Below, in pieces: positions 33,859 through 49,100 of a stretch of DNA of 64,000 nt. Location of the stretch: the NCBI GenBank assembly GCA_002633005.1, contig NMRA01000482.1, positions 105,361 to 169,360 of the forward strand, read 5' to 3'. The notes under the pieces are model-generated. The model ran no database searches, was not told the origin of the DNA, and saw only the letters and a list, made by a program, of their open reading frames with translations. A program made the translations under genes and the position numbers. The DNA comes from Phoronis australis. Its lineage: Eukaryota > Phoronida > Phoronidae. The first letter of the stretch is position 1, and each line of letters opens with the position of its first letter.

Positions 33859-36800
33859 CGATGGCTTGTGATAACTAGCAGGTACAGTACAAGTCTAAAG
33901 TATTCAGACAAAATGACTTGAAATTCCCCGTCATGATTGCACAATCAGAGTAGTCTTCCTTCATGACCAAAAATAAAGGGGAATAATTAATTCATAGGAA
34001 GGTTAGTGAGGTGGCTAATCCATTCTGTAATTAGAGTTTTGCCACATTGATGGTTATTACCAGCCTTTTTGCTGGTAACACAATTATGAATTAGCTGTCA
34101 TAACTGGGAAATGGTATTTTGGCTGATTATCTTTGTCTAGTAGTGACAGTGGCACTTCTGTCTTCAGGCTTCAAATGCTTGGCTGCCTCGATTGAAATGC
34201 AAGGTTGCTGTGAACAGAAACTTTGTTAAAAATAAGAACTTATAACTGTACACTAGTGTACTAGAAGTGTTTTTTTTTTCTGGGAAATTTACAACTGTTG
34301 TGAAACGAAAAATTTATGCTGTTTCTCTTTAATAAGAATTCTTACCAATTTCTTTGTAATTTTTTCCTTTTCAGTCCTTGTCAAATCTTATCATTGTTTT
34401 GTAATTTAATTACAGTACAATTCTTGGACAATTTCATCTAGAGATACATTATGCTTGTTCTTGATCTGAACTCTAAAGAAGTCTACTGGTTATTGAAAGT
34501 TGTTCATTTTTGAGAAAAACCACCTTTTCCAATGTCTGGTATTTAGTATCGGTTCTTTGTATGCGCCCTCTATGGTCGCATATTATCATCATTCTGTCCA
34601 GTTGTCTGCTCAATATCTGAAAAAAAATCCTGGCCAATTCTTGATAAAATTTGGCACAAGGGTGCAGGACATCACTAGAAAGGAGCATGTCATTTTTTTA
34701 ATCTGCCCGCAGGTTCAGAGGGGCGGGGCTTTTCAATGTTTTTGAGGTAAAGATCATTTCTGGGTGATATTTAAAGAACTGATGGATGAATTTTCAATGA
34801 AACTTTACCAGTAGTTTTAAACGTTTTGATTTAATGTTAGTTTTAAATGCTTGTTGTCAACTCATTGTCTTTTGTACCTTTCGTGGAACTGATAAGCACC
34901 CCTAGAAACATACCGTTTGCTCTGTGCGCACATATCAACACTGCATGTTGCACTTGTTGATTTGTTTTATTATTTCTTAATATTAAATCTTCTCTACCTC
35001 GTGAAATGGATTATAATCCCACAAAGCAGAATTGTACTAGACTAACTGGGGTTTCCCCATTAATCAAAATGGGAGTTGATTAAATAACATTGCGTATCCC
35101 TCAGAAGATATTTATGGGTCGGAATAATTTGAGTGAGCTATACAGCAGCACACAGCCTGTCATCTATGTCTCTATTAGCAGACCTCAGTCTTGCTCTTTG
35201 TCTACAGCTTGTCTTTAATTTCAGACAGCTGCACTGCTTGACTTCCTAAAACAGTTTTGAAGTGGCGATGTAACACCATTTATAAATAAGCATGTTGGTC
35301 TACTTACTCCAACATCTAAACTATTTACGTTCATGACAGGATGTTTTAGTCGGTCATTTTTCCGGCCATCTTCAGGTGTTACATCATTTGTAGAAGAACG
35401 AGCACTGGTATCTGGTATACTGATTGTGGGCACTCAGATTATAAGTTTGAGCCTGGACATTTTGAGTGTCAGTCCAGCACTTTAAGTACTAAGTCTCTTC
35501 GCATAAAGGGTGATGATTTATGTTTCAAATATATGTTGACAAGGAGGTTAGGCTGTATCTTTTACTGTTTGACTGGCTAAAAAGTATTGAATTAAGCCTT
35601 TTTTCTTTAAAATCGATCTCGTAATATTTCTTACCATTTCTGTTTGCAACATGAACATCGAAACCAGCGGCAACTCTAGAAAACCCTTCAAACTATTGGC
35701 GTTGGCCAACTGTAAAGGGAAAGTCGAAAATAGTGCTTGTACGTCATTGAAAAGAGCGCTTGTATGCATTTGAGACATTTTCATTTTGCCATTTCAGCGT
35801 TGCAATAGGTTATTGGCCATCTACTGGCATTCATCACAGGTTGTGTGTGACATTGTTATCAAACGGCAAAATGTTTTAGTTACTAGTATAGAACTTCTTT
35901 TCACCAGATGCTGTATTATCTTGAGAATTGATAATTCTTTCATGTAATAGTTTTTTGCTCTCCTTCTAAAGCTCTCCATTGTTCAACTGAACTCAAAGTA
36001 GTATGTCTTTCAGGTACATGTAAAATGCCTTCCTAATGCCGGTGGCATCACTGTGGTCATTCAAGGACCTCTGTTGCTCAGAAGCGAAACTTCAGTGTGC
36101 AACTCCTGAGGAAGAATGGGCACTTTGTTGGTCTTGTATTAATGTAGTTCAATGTTGATTTTTGTGCGTGAAAGTCTATCTCACAAGTGCTAATAATGGA
36201 TTGGCTAGGCACCGGTTCGTGAGTGGTGTGTCCTTGCAAAACTGAGTGATCCGAGCTGATCGTCACTCAAATCCCTTAGCTGCTACTAGGATGTCGATTA
36301 CAGTGCTATGATTGTCCTTGTTTTGATGTCGACTTTTGCAAATGGCTTTTCAAGACACTATATAATAGGGTCCAGTAAGCTGTGTGTGAACGGTGCTCCA
36401 TCTTTTGGTCAGCATTTGAATTTGATTGCCCAGTCTGACTGCCACTCATGTGCCACTTGTCTGTCATACGAGTTAGTAACTGTACGTTGTAATGATACCA
36501 TCTTCCGTCAGGTTCTGTTTGATGGAAAGTGACTTAAGACAGACAGAAATTTGGTCTTACGCTTCCACTTCACAATTGTTGAATAAAGGTTTAGCCAAGT
36601 AATTATGGGCGTGTCACAGTCCAGAAATAAGTTATAGAAATTATCGCAATAAATAGCATATTTTCAGAGACTTTTTTTGCTTAAATGTGATTTAATTATT
36701 TTTTTGATAAGTAGTTGTGTGCAGTGTAAGACCAAATTTCTGACTTGAGTCTTAAGTCACCTTTTGTAAAACAGGTCCCAGTTGTACATTGGCCATCCTC

Positions 36801-39800
36801 ATGCAAGCTAACTCGCTTAACTCTTCATCTGCGGTACTGACCAAGAAGCGACGATTTATTTGATGGACAACTTCAGCATAAGTTGATGTTTTGACAAGTT
36901 ACATTCTGCACATGCCTTTTACGTGCCTTTGCCTTTCTGGATCAAACTTCACATTAGTGTCTCCAGAAGAAAACCAACTTTTATAAGGAGTTCGTTGTTT
37001 GACTTAACTTGTTTTGGATTAATGTTATTAAAATAATAGTGAATAGTTTATTTTAATGCTTGTCCATTCTAGTCAAATCCAATTATACAGTAACTGGTAC
37101 AATTTCCCATTGATCCTGAATACAGCTTTTCTTGCATACAGAAATCAATAGCAATAACCAACTCATATTCTAAAGATCCAAAATCCCTTTTTCTGTTCAA
37201 ACAAAATGATAAAAGAAGGTCATTGTTTGGACATCCAAAAACGACGCGATGTGGATGCCAAATCATAAACAAGTTTTATTACAAACCAATTTAGTCATAG
37301 TATATTCATTTGGTCTTTTAACATATCACCTCAAATTTTGTCAGAATTCAATATGGAATTTTTATGGTTAGTTCAAAATTTTGACTTGATAGAGCACCAA
37401 CACATTTTTGGACAATTCATAGTGATACTTACTAATATGAAGCTGAAGATTGGAATTACAATATGCAACTATACACAAGGCAGTAACTTACAGTGTTGCC
37501 ATTCTAATTATAGAGATGGAGGGAACTAATTCTGCAATTAAACTGGTGAAAACAAAGAAAAGAAAATTGATAATAGTTACATATTGTAGAAAATGTGTTA
37601 TGAAGAGTGAAAGCCAGCCAGGGAAATTTCATCAGTTGAGATCTCACTTTGACAGAACATGCTTTGAAACAATTCTTGTTACAATGCTCAGCCATGCCAT
37701 GAATTCCCTGAGCACTTGAGTGTAATGGTCTGCTTTTGAGTGACAAGTACATGCAAAACGCATGTCTGAACTGCGAATGGGCACGTTTGCGGGACCAAAG
37801 AAAAGGCGACGCCTTATGCGGACTGACATGTTATGTGGTGCTGAGTTAAGTGAGTAAGATTGTAGTTTCATTTATTGCATTTCCACACTCATCAAGGTCT
37901 ATGCCACTATCTGGCTTATTGCTTGCCCCTGAATTTTCTTTTTGCTTTTAGACGTCCGTACTTTGTTTTGCCTCACGCCTTAATTGTACAATCTGGATGT
38001 TTAATATGCAAGAAGCTCTCCTCGTATTTTGCCTCCAGTCTTTAATCCATTAAACGCTGACCATCTGAGTCAAAATCTGATGTTCATGTAGAGTTTCAAG
38101 TCAGTGACCACATTTCATTCAGAAATCTGTGTTTGAGTAAACCCCCACCGTCAAATTATTTTCGAAAATTTTGTTTTGAAACACGCGCACTGTTGATTAC
38201 CACCCTTATTTATGAGCTTCTCAACGTCAATATCCAGGGCAGTATCCCACGGTATGTGGAGTAGTTGTTGAATAATGTGTACTATAATACAAACGCAGTC
38301 TTCGGTTGTTTCACAAAAATAATGGTCAAAACGTAATTTGCCATTTTTCAAAAGTTGATCAGTTTCAAATTACCACAAATAATGTAAAATTTACCAAAAA
38401 AGTTGTTTTATAACCTCAACACTGTGCAAACTAAGCTACATGTGGTGATATACTAAATTTTTCTTAATCTTTATTTTTGTGGAAAAAAATGACAAAATAG
38501 AATTTCACTTGAATGTGGGCCACATTGTGTGCTAAATAAGTGTAGACACAGCGTAAGACAAATTCATGATGTCACATGGCAGTCATTGTTAGAAGTCGTG
38601 TGAGGCAGTTTCAAGATTGTGATATTGTCGTGATACGAGCTGTAGTTGTGGTTAGATGTTTTAATCTTGTGAATGTGTAAATGCTCTGATTAGATAATGT
38701 ACATACCATACATCCAGTGACATACTTTATTAAGAAATTATAATTTTGTGGAAAGAATTACTTGTACATTTTCCCCGAAGTTTTACAGTTGCCTGGCTCC
38801 TACTGGGGAATCGTGATTTTGTGATTCCGTCAAAAATTTTGTCGCCATTTCTTTGTGTTCCTGGACAGTCGTCATGACCTAAAGCCTTGGCTCAAAAGGT
38901 GTTTGTTCTTTGTATAGTAATGCTGATGGTAAACAATTTGGAGCTCCACAATAGAAACTCAAAAGCTTTACCAGTGTTCAATCAGGTCCATGTGACCTAA
39001 TGGACATGAACATTATGTTACAATGCTCTCATTACAAATACAAAGAAAAGTTAAAAGCACTATTAAACATGTTCTCCAGTGTCCTTGTTCTGCTGGACTT
39101 TGCCTTATCCCTGCCACCAGGTGGAGCCAGGTGTTGTAACAATCACTTGTAACCACTACACATTGTTCATTCTCACTGGCCATATTCCCTCAGATCGTTT
39201 CTGAACATGTTGCCAGTCTGTGTATGTGCAACAGCAGAACTTGAACCTGACACTGGCTTGCTTACTGTTCACGAATTTCTCTGCAATATTACAAAGAGGT
39301 GTTAGTGAAATTTGTCGGACCTGTGGACAGGTGTCTGTATTTTACCATTGACAAGCGTGGACTTGGTATGTTGACTGGTGGTTGGTTTTAAAAATTATGG
39401 AGAGAGACCTGCCATTTATGATCTGGCTCAGCCATTAATGTGACGAGACCTGTTACACTGCAGCATGATTCAGTGCTCTGTTTGCGTGCCTTATATCGAG
39501 TGTTTTGTTACTAGTGTGGTCCATACTTTGATGTCGCTCACTGGACACATAATTTGAACTGAAAAGCTCTGTTCTCGATCAAAATATGTTGAGCGATATC
39601 GAAATATCATATGTTCGTGTTGTTAAACTTCTATGCTGAATTTCACCACAAAAGCATTTCAGTGTTATAAACTAGGTACTCTTTACTACGCTGATGTTGG
39701 AGCTTGAGGCCAACTTTGTTTAGTCTTTCAACTGGCAGGAAGGTAGAAATCTAGTAGAGATGACCACTGTTTGAGAAGCCAACTGTATAATTACAACACT

Positions 39801-42800
39801 TTACTGTTTACTCATGGAGACTATAATGTAGTATGTGAAAATACTGAAACGTGGTTATATTCTGCATCAAATTTTTGTTTGGTTTTAACCTGTTATCATG
39901 GTGTTGTTACTACATGTTTCTATTCGTGCCTGGGGTATGTTCATTTATGTTTCGTTTAGTATTTGGCTAGTCTGGCGAGATCACATTAAGTCTGCGAGAT
40001 TTGCCAGGTAGGGTACATCAAGCAGGGAAGTGATACTACCAGTTTTCACTGGTGGGTGACTGATGTTATTAAATAAGCCTGTTTTAGTGCTTGGCTCACC
40101 AGCAGGAGCACACCTGCTGAGCAACTTAAGTATACTGTCTAGGAGACAAAAAACGCCTGGCATAGCTAATGTATTGCTTCATTCTTATTAAATGAACTGG
40201 TTAGTTAAATGTATATTAAATTTTGTTTAATTTGTTCAGCCAGTCAGTTTGGGGATCAAATCCCGTGGCAAGTGGAAAGCACACTTAGGTGGTTGAAATG
40301 TTGTTGTATTGCAGCTGGTATTCATAGATGATTTGTGTTGATTTTCATTCATTGATTCGTTTATCGTTTTATTTTTTATATTTGAGAAATGTGTTGCGTA
40401 TTCCATTGCATTCATTTACAGGTCAGTCGTTTAATATTTTAATACCTTTAAAAGGACTTGGCATAGCAAAATGTACATTTAAAACACTGTAAGGTTAGAT
40501 TGTCTCACTCCCAAGTCAATTATTTATATAGCAGCAAAGTCCTGCGCTAATTAGCTCAAGCCAAAATCACAAACTTCAATCAGTCTGGAATAAATCATGG
40601 TGGCAGTTTGCAGACATTACTACAGCTTACTTCTGACAGTGATTACGAGGAGATATTTGTCTCGATTAAAACTGAAATGCACGAAGAGCCACCTAAAGAA
40701 ACCCCAACTTACTGTGGGATGATTATTTGAGTTAAATGAAGTTCACTGCTTTCATTGCTGGTTGGCTTCTTTGCTGCAGACCAGAAAACTGCTTAAAAAC
40801 CCACTGTACTCACTGTAAATATCTTGAAATTAATATGTAAAAACATTGACAACTGAATGATTGAAAGTGCTCCCTGAGACCCTATTATCCAATCCTTAAT
40901 ACACATGGCAAAACCATAGCATATTACATGTTCACTGCCGGTGCTGTTACAAGTGTTATGACATTGGGATGTGAGAGAATTTTTCCCACAAACTTTTCAG
41001 TTACATAACTGTTGTGGAAAACCTGTGAATATTTGACCTTATCTATCTTCTAGCACAATATAGAAACTCGCGTTTCTCAAAAACAGCCGATCCTTTTCCT
41101 ATTTTGCATGCATGCTCACTGAACCCACGTGCCACAAACTATGTACAAGGATCGTTTTTGATCTTCTACTTGACCTAAATAGATGTACCAGTAATTTTGC
41201 TTGTAAGGTTTGTGTCACCTTTCAAGTCACGGACACTTCATCAAACAAGTTTTTGACAGTAACAAATTGAAGTTTGTACTTTATGCAGGATTGTGAAAAT
41301 CTATTATGTGGATTAGTAACCAACAGTTGAAAAGTTGTTAGAAAAGACACGAGTGCTTGTACTTTTAAGTTAACTTGAGAATTAGTCCCAGTTACACACC
41401 TTCCCGCAGTCAGTATTGCCATGCGTGTGCATGTTGTCAGTCCCAAGGCAATGCTTTGAGCTGTCTCATAAACGAGACATGTTTTGCTAATTGTTATGTA
41501 GTGTGTTAAGTGGAACAAAGCCGCGATCAGGAAATGAGTTGGTGAAAAGTGGAGTCTGGTCATAGTTATTCTGTATGGAGACACGGTGGATCATATTAAT
41601 CAGGTCACAAGTTAAGTTTAGTTATACTTCGAGTCATTTGTTAACATATTCTTAGGTTAGCCAGGCATCATCCCTCACAAACTTTATACGTGCTCTAACC
41701 AACAATACTATTTACAGCATTGTACACTGGTACTCTCTTCTTACTAACACATTTTTACACGTCGAAGAGTTGAATCACATCGCAACAAACCTAGTTTGTA
41801 ACCTTCACTCGCTCACAGTGTGCAGTAAGCTTTGTTTACAGCCAAACTTAGATTACAAGGAAACATGTTTGAGAAAGGTCCTGCAAGAGTTTGTTGTAAC
41901 GGGGTTCAACTGCACTAATTTTGTCGGTCTGCTACACTTTCTTGCGATCAGCGATACCCTGTACCCTTACCAAGTCATTGCAGTCATTTAAATGTGGTTG
42001 TAAGACAGAAGATGTGAGGTTTGTGCGAGAGGAAGCCTGGCTTCGCTGTCTCTGTAGGCACAAGTTGTTTTTCATGTGACCCATCCCTCGTCAGCCTCTT
42101 CATAATCATTATCCACCACTTGAACGTTAACTGTTGCATGGACTTATTTTTGTTGAACATTGTTATGAAGTGTCCTAGGTACTCTGTATATTGAGGAAAT
42201 ATATTCAATGTCTCACCTTTTTGTCAGTGTTCTTTTTCACTTTTTGTTCTGAATCAGTTAGAACAATAAAAAATTTAATCCAATGGTTGGACAGTGTTTG
42301 TAACCCAATGCAACACAACTGCCGGTTGATTTAAACACAACTTTCTATACTCTCAAAAGATAGCTCGTCACAGCAAAGTTCCCAAGTGTGGTTTTGACAA
42401 GTAACCATCCACCAGTTGTTTGCAAAACCAGAAATCACCTCAGGTGGGTCACAACAAATTTGATACTTATCTTAAAGTGGCAATTGGTCTAAATTAAAAT
42501 TCAATGTCTTTGACAAAGTGTGTGTTTATTGACCCTTTAAAACACAAAATTCGCATTAAAAGAACTGAACATTTTCATTTTATACGTCAAGAAAATGCCA
42601 GCGACTCTTGACATTTTATCCACCTAGGTTTTCTATGTATTTGCAAAGGCCCAAACTACAATGCTAACATTCTTGTTGTAGAGCATTATACATGCAGGCC
42701 ACATGACCAGATTCATGCACGACACAAAACACTGAAACTTGGAATAACCCCTCGGCTGGTACATGAAAAAGACTTCCACAGGCCTCGGTGTGAGCATTCC

Positions 42801-43153
42801 GAGCCTTACTTTTTGTGTTTCCTTGGAGGAATTTCTAAGCACTACATATTGTAGGAAGAATGCGACAATAACTGGTACAAAACAATCCATCTCAAAAAAA
42901 CAAAGATGCATTACACTACTCGTGTCATGAAAGACACTGCCCTCTTCAGCCGCTAAGCGAGAGCACAGTATTGGCGACTACTGACACACCTTCAGAACAA
43001 GCAGTTTGAACAGCTTTAGGTTTACTATGATCTATTCTTATCAAATAGTAACAACACCAAACAAGTCTCTCATTTCATGTGATTAGCATACATTAACCCA
43101 GTTATGACTCCACACTGCACTAATGTATTCAAAAAGCTACTTCCAAACTTGCG
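33859..43153. other. Interval between convergent STK11 and ASNSD1
   Basis: It holds the STK11 3' UTR on the plus side (one AATAAA at 33972-33977) and the ASNSD1 3' UTR on the minus side (a minus-strand AATAAA at 42525-42530). Both signals are only sequence matches. Apart from a MITE at 36529-36760 I see no exon, RNA gene or array; short open frames here have no recognisable domains. Confidence 0.45.
36529..36760. mobile_element. MITE with inverted ends
   Basis: GTGACTTAAGAC at the left and GTCTTAAGTCAC-type sequence at the right are inverted copies. A longer inner match, AGAAATTTGGTCTTAC against GTAAGACCAAATTTCT, extends the inverted repeat to about 33 bp with a short gap. There is no coding capacity. 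The target duplication is not clear. Confidence 0.7.
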
Positions 43154-46100
43154 TCATGACTTTGCTTCAACGAGCCTTGCGCACACGTCACCAGCCTTCT
43201 CTTTCCTGTTTTCCGCCTTTGCTATCCGTGACCCAAACTGTATGGCCCTCTTGGGGAGGACAGCCGCACCCCTCAGGCCCAATTGGCTGGCCGTCAGACG
43301 AAGCAACAGTTTCTCCCCGACACCGCGGGGCAAGGTGAGATCTACCTGCAATGAAAGTGGAGATAGCTCTTACGAAAGGAAATAGTGGAAAGTCTGAACA
43401 ATTGAAAATTTCTAAGACATGCTAACATTAGATATCACGTGAACCAACGTTAAAGAAAAGTTTTACTGTAGGCTGCTTTACAAACAAAACTGACATAATA
43501 TTTAGCCCCAATTTTGTACCTTGTTAATGTCTTGAAGTCCATCTCTGTTGTTTACTCTACAGCAGTTCACTTGCGGACAGATACATGTATGTGAACTGTG
43601 AATTTCATAAAACCAGTAGTTGAACCAACAGACAGTCTAGTCAACACAAAGGAGAATTATGGCAGTGTACAATTTCTGGATTACCTTTTCACTGATATGG
43701 AGAGCATTCAGAAACGACACAACATCCTCATCAAGGTACGGAAAACGGGCCTCCATACCGTGGTCAGAGATCACTCTAAAAATGTAAACATAATCTTGGC
43801 AATTGAATTAGAATTCATAGGTAGAGGTACTGTTTACAGATAAGTTGACTTGACATCTACCCACTGGAAAATGTGTCCGATTAATAATGTCAAACAAGTG
43901 TCAATTTTCTGTGATGCTATGGATATGGAATTGCATGTTAGCTCGCATTAAGTCTTTGCAAGACAACGTTTTGTGGTGTAACAAGTAAAAATAGTAAAAT
44001 GTAGACATACTTGTTACATTTTACCATGAAGAAACCTTAGTCAGAGTGTAAATGGGAAAGAGTTAGGAGATACTTTAGATAGGAAACAAAAAAAATTATA
44101 TCCATTGCCTATTAATATGAAAATACAAACTAAGGATCCCAATGTTAGATGGTTCCAAGTTAGATAATTACAAAAAAAGGATTATTGCAACAAATACTTC
44201 TTTTAGTCAAAATCCAAGTTTGGGATTCTAATTTATGTTCCATTTGTAATAAAGCTATAGAGATGCTGTCACACCTTTTTGGGAATGTTGCCCTGTACAA
44301 GATTTTTGAAAGGAATTCAGAGTGACTTTAATAAACTACTTCAATAGTGTCACACTCAGCTTCCCTACTGTTTTTTCTTTACTAATGCGTTATTGTCAGA
44401 CTTTTATGAGGCAAAAGATTTTCTGTTAACATTTTGCTATTACTCTCCAAACAGGACATTTACAAGATGTCACAAAACACCTAATATTCACAAGTTTGTT
44501 ACATACTCATGTGTTTTATGCTGAAAGTTTTTTGTACATAAAAATTTTGCGTGTGACAGCTTTTCTGGGAAATGGGATAATTTTAATGTTCACGTTAACT
44601 CTACGTAGCAGTTTTAAACTAATTACAAGAATGGTCTTTCCTGAGATGTGCATGCATGTATGAATGGATGTTTTTGTGTTTTGTACTTGCTTATCAATGA
44701 TAATAAGTTTAATGTAAAGAACAGTGAAACAAATTAAAGTTATCTGGACACCATATAAATCCAAGACATAACATCCACTTGAAAACTTTGGTAAACAATC
44801 ATGCTAATTGATTGGCTGGTTCATGACCAACCTCCAGTCCGTTACTTTCTGAGTGACAGAAGTATAATTTTAAGGAAGGATTAGTACAAAAATTCTGAAA
44901 TTTTTCTCTTCAATTACAAAAAAACCTTCCTCATGCAGCCAGATAACAATAGAGGTCACCTGTCCCAAGTGAGTAAAAAGTGGGCACTGGCCCGTGAAAG
45001 TCATTTAATATCTCACCGGTCATCGCGGCCCAAATTCCTGGCTGATATCCGTTTGATCTCCATATCAATTTCATCAACAAGACCTTGCCAACCCTCCTGT
45101 CTAAAAACAAAAGGAATTGCACTGTATCAGTTCACAATGATCTTTTAGCAAAGACGGATCAAGTTTGCACAAGCACGATTGACCCTTAAAATATTAACTA
45201 ACAGTGTTGACTTCCCAGTACTTCTTTTTTAAGATCTGTTGCCTTTACTCTTACTGGATGAATCAACTCACAAATCAACCTACAGCACCACTATTAATGA
45301 ACGCAACAGGTCAGAGTTCACAGCAAGTGAGAGTGAATGTGTAGGACTCTTGAGGTAAACAATTTTTGAAACTGTAACACACTATGACATTTATGGCACA
45401 TACTATTAACAAGTGCTTTCCATCCTTGCTTTGGTGATTAGTCTGGAAGTGGAACGCTCTATTAATAATTCTCAATTAAACAAGTCCATGTGCGCTAAAG
45501 CCTAATTAAATCTGTGCCTAAGTGAGTTTCAATTCTCCCTACTCTGACAATAGAACGTCAGCTGATGTTACTGCTCTAATTAAGAAGGGGTCATGACAGG
45601 GCCATGAAGCTCACCCAGTCACGATTCTTACACTCTGATGAGACACGACTTCACTTTGATAAATCCTCCTTTTTCTAGCCCACTAAAAGTAATCTGGTAC
45701 ATGGTTACACAGAGTATAACATTCTTTTAAAGCAAGTCTTTTTACTGTTAGCCAGCAGCCACACAGTCAAATTATGAGAGAATCACTAGGGATTACAGGC
45801 ATGACCAGACATCCCAAGCTGGTCCATTGAAATCAATGGGCTACTGCCTTTGCATTAGGAAACTAGTTCCTTTGTTCTATGACCTAACAGCGAAGAATTT
45901 CCACTTACCTAGGTCCACAGATGGAGCAAGCTGTAAGGGATACAAATTTACAACACGTTCTTACCCAAATCGTCCTCTGTGCCTGGAATAACCACCAAAC
46001 TGCTCATCAGCCCCCATACCAACCAAGACAACCTGAACACAGAAAGGAGATATAATTGTTTTTATTTTATTGCGGCATCACAACCCCTTCTATTAACAGC

Positions 46101-49100
46101 TGATGTTATTAGACATGTTTAAACTGCTAATTCTTACTGTCCTCACTCAAATTAAGTACGTCTGCAACAGAAGTGACATAGTTGCTACATACCGATTTCA
46201 CGCGCGCACCCAGCCTTCAAATATGGGGGGGGCTCGAATTCCCGACGTGGACTATTTGCTAACAAAAGAGCGGGCGGACTAAGAAAAAAAAAGGGAGTGC
46301 CCCTGTGAATTGCGACTTTGCGCTTATTTAGTGGACTTTTGTCCCATTTTCTTGGACTTTTTGTCTCTCGGGGGCAGACTTTTTGCCCACTTCGCTAATT
46401 CGAGCCCCCCTGGGTGCGCGCATGGATTTCCAGCAACTTTTTTATACTAACGTCAGACAATGTCAAAGCACCTGTTTCCTTAGTGACCAATTACACAAAA
46501 ACATAAAAATTGAGACTATAAGCCAACAAAGTCACTTTGAGAAATCTGAGTGCATTATCAATGACAAGGAAGATGGTGATAAACAGTGCCACCTTTGGGA
46601 TAACAAGCAAGCCACCTTTGGTAAAAAAAAACATTTAAGGCGATGTCTTTCCACTGCTACAATGACAGTTGCGCAAACTATAACTTCAGTTGTAAGTCTG
46701 ATGAATTTTATGTCACGATGCTGTTGAACGCGTACCGATGTATAGCTACATGTATCTTATTGTGTTATGCGGAAATGTACAACTCGTTACACTGGCACCT
46801 TGGGACCCTGACGTGCACAGACTATGTTTTATATGCACTTCAGGCACGGAGATAATATTGTGCTGTGAAACTTAAAGTATTCTATACTTGTATTTAGGAA
46901 GTATTACACTGTTAATTACATCACTTTTTGGCCACAGTAAGATTAAAACACGTACAATCGCCGCACAAATAAAGAAGTTCATGTCCATTCAGTGTCAATG
47001 GTTACCCTCTGAATTGTTTGAATAGCTGTAAAATGCACTTCCTTTCAAAAATGAATGAGGCGGATAACGTAGCTGTTATTGGATCAAAGAAAAGGAAAAT
47101 TTTCTTTTCTCTTGGTTACACTGGGCCAAGTAGTATAATAACTGAAACATCAATTATCTCGCCTTATACATTGCATAGACCCAGCTGTTGAGCTGATTGT
47201 TGTTTTCAAACCTCTTTGTTAACTTTCCAATATGCTGTGTAAACTGAAATCATCCATCCCTTTATTAAACAATAGGAATGCTGTTTATAAGGTTGAATGT
47301 GACAACTGTAAGGATTTCTGTATCTGACTCACACAGAGACACCTCTGGGACAGGCTAAAAGAACATCACACCTCAGACAAAAGCAATTACATCAGTCTAT
47401 AGGCACTGTGCTTGTACCAATCACCAAGCCAAGTCAGTTAGTAATATCTGTAGAGAACCTATAAAGGAATTACTGTACATTTAGGAGTCACTGGCCATTC
47501 AGTACCAGCATGCTACCGATTCTCTGAATAACATGCAGAGCTCAGTGATCTTGCAACTATGGTGATGACCTACTAACAGTTCCCTGTATCTCTTGCTACT
47601 CTCATTTCAATACATGGATGCTACCTGACTGGAATGTCGACACTTGCTGTCTTATCCTGATGATGTCTAATGAATAGATGAAATGTTGAATGAACATGAA
47701 CTTTTTAGTTGGGCGACGATTGTCCGTTTTTTAATAATAAAATTACACTTTTGTACGACAGCATGTTTGAGTTTAATTTTTCATTGCTATTAAATTGTTA
47801 AGTAACGTGGCTTTCCATTTCTAAAACATTTTGGGTAATTCCCTTCTTGAACCGCAAATGCTCAAGAACTGTGTTCTTTACTAAGCCGTGGTCACGTACC
47901 CTGGCAGTTGTAGTGTAGGGCTGTCCATTGACAAGCCCTCTACCACGCGATGCGAACCAGACAGCACAACCAATACTATCATCAAGCACGGTATTGAGGG
48001 GATACACTAAGTTAACGACATCTTCCTGCCGTGCACTCTGAAGCTCATCAAGAGGAATATTTATCTGAAGAGAAAAAATGAAAACGGATTTCATTTACAA
48101 AGTGACAAATGAAAGTAATAGACAGGTTAGACTACTTAACTATGACGACTGTGGACTGCTATAAAATAGAAAAAGCTCTACACGTTTAAACAAATGTATA
48201 AAAACTCGATACTATTTAAAAATACAAACTCCCATGAATATCACTTATAATTTAATAATTAAATATCACTTTAATCTTTAGCTATTAAATATATTTTGTT
48301 AAATTACTGGTGCATAGTTTGTTTACTATCATGTGGTGGAAAATTATAAAGATCATGAAGCGATCAACCTATAGATGGCAGCACAAGGGAGTTATTACCA
48401 CATTTGGGGATATCACTTAGCAGAACAGGTGCATTCTGTATTTAAACTAACTTCTCAAGTTTGATGGAACTACACAAGATCACACAAAACTAAGCGAAGA
48501 TTTCTAACAGCAAGACTAGTGTTAACCTTATGGAACGTAGCCAAAATAATTATATGTTTGTACAATGAGAAAACACAACATTTAATGATTCGACTTCAAA
48601 ACTAAAAAATATTACTTTGTAATTAGAATACATTCACATACTTACAGAAAACATGTCAAAAGTAAAGGGACACTAAGAAGCTTAATTCTACTTGATTCAC
48701 AGAAAGGTTAACAAATTTGAGACAAAATTTGGCACGGATGTTGAAAAGTTGTTGATTTGTACCCATTTCAAACCACTGTGTAAACATACATTGCAAACTC
48801 TTCCATGTCACAGCTTTAGCCTCGTGGAAAGAAAATTTCCACGCATGCACTAATTACCTCCACAAAGTTCCACTTCCTGTCTGGGTTAAGCTCCTTCACC
48901 CCATTCCTACCGGTCACTCGGTCAGGGACAGAGTACGTATCTGGCTCGGATCCATTTCTGCAATGTCAGAAAATAGATCTATCTGGCCACATTGTGCAGC
49001 TACACTACGTTACTTAGCATTGTAATCTACAATTATTGTACTCTGCACCATATAGCTGCTGGATCTTTCGAAATCAAACAGTTTGACACAGTGGTAATTG

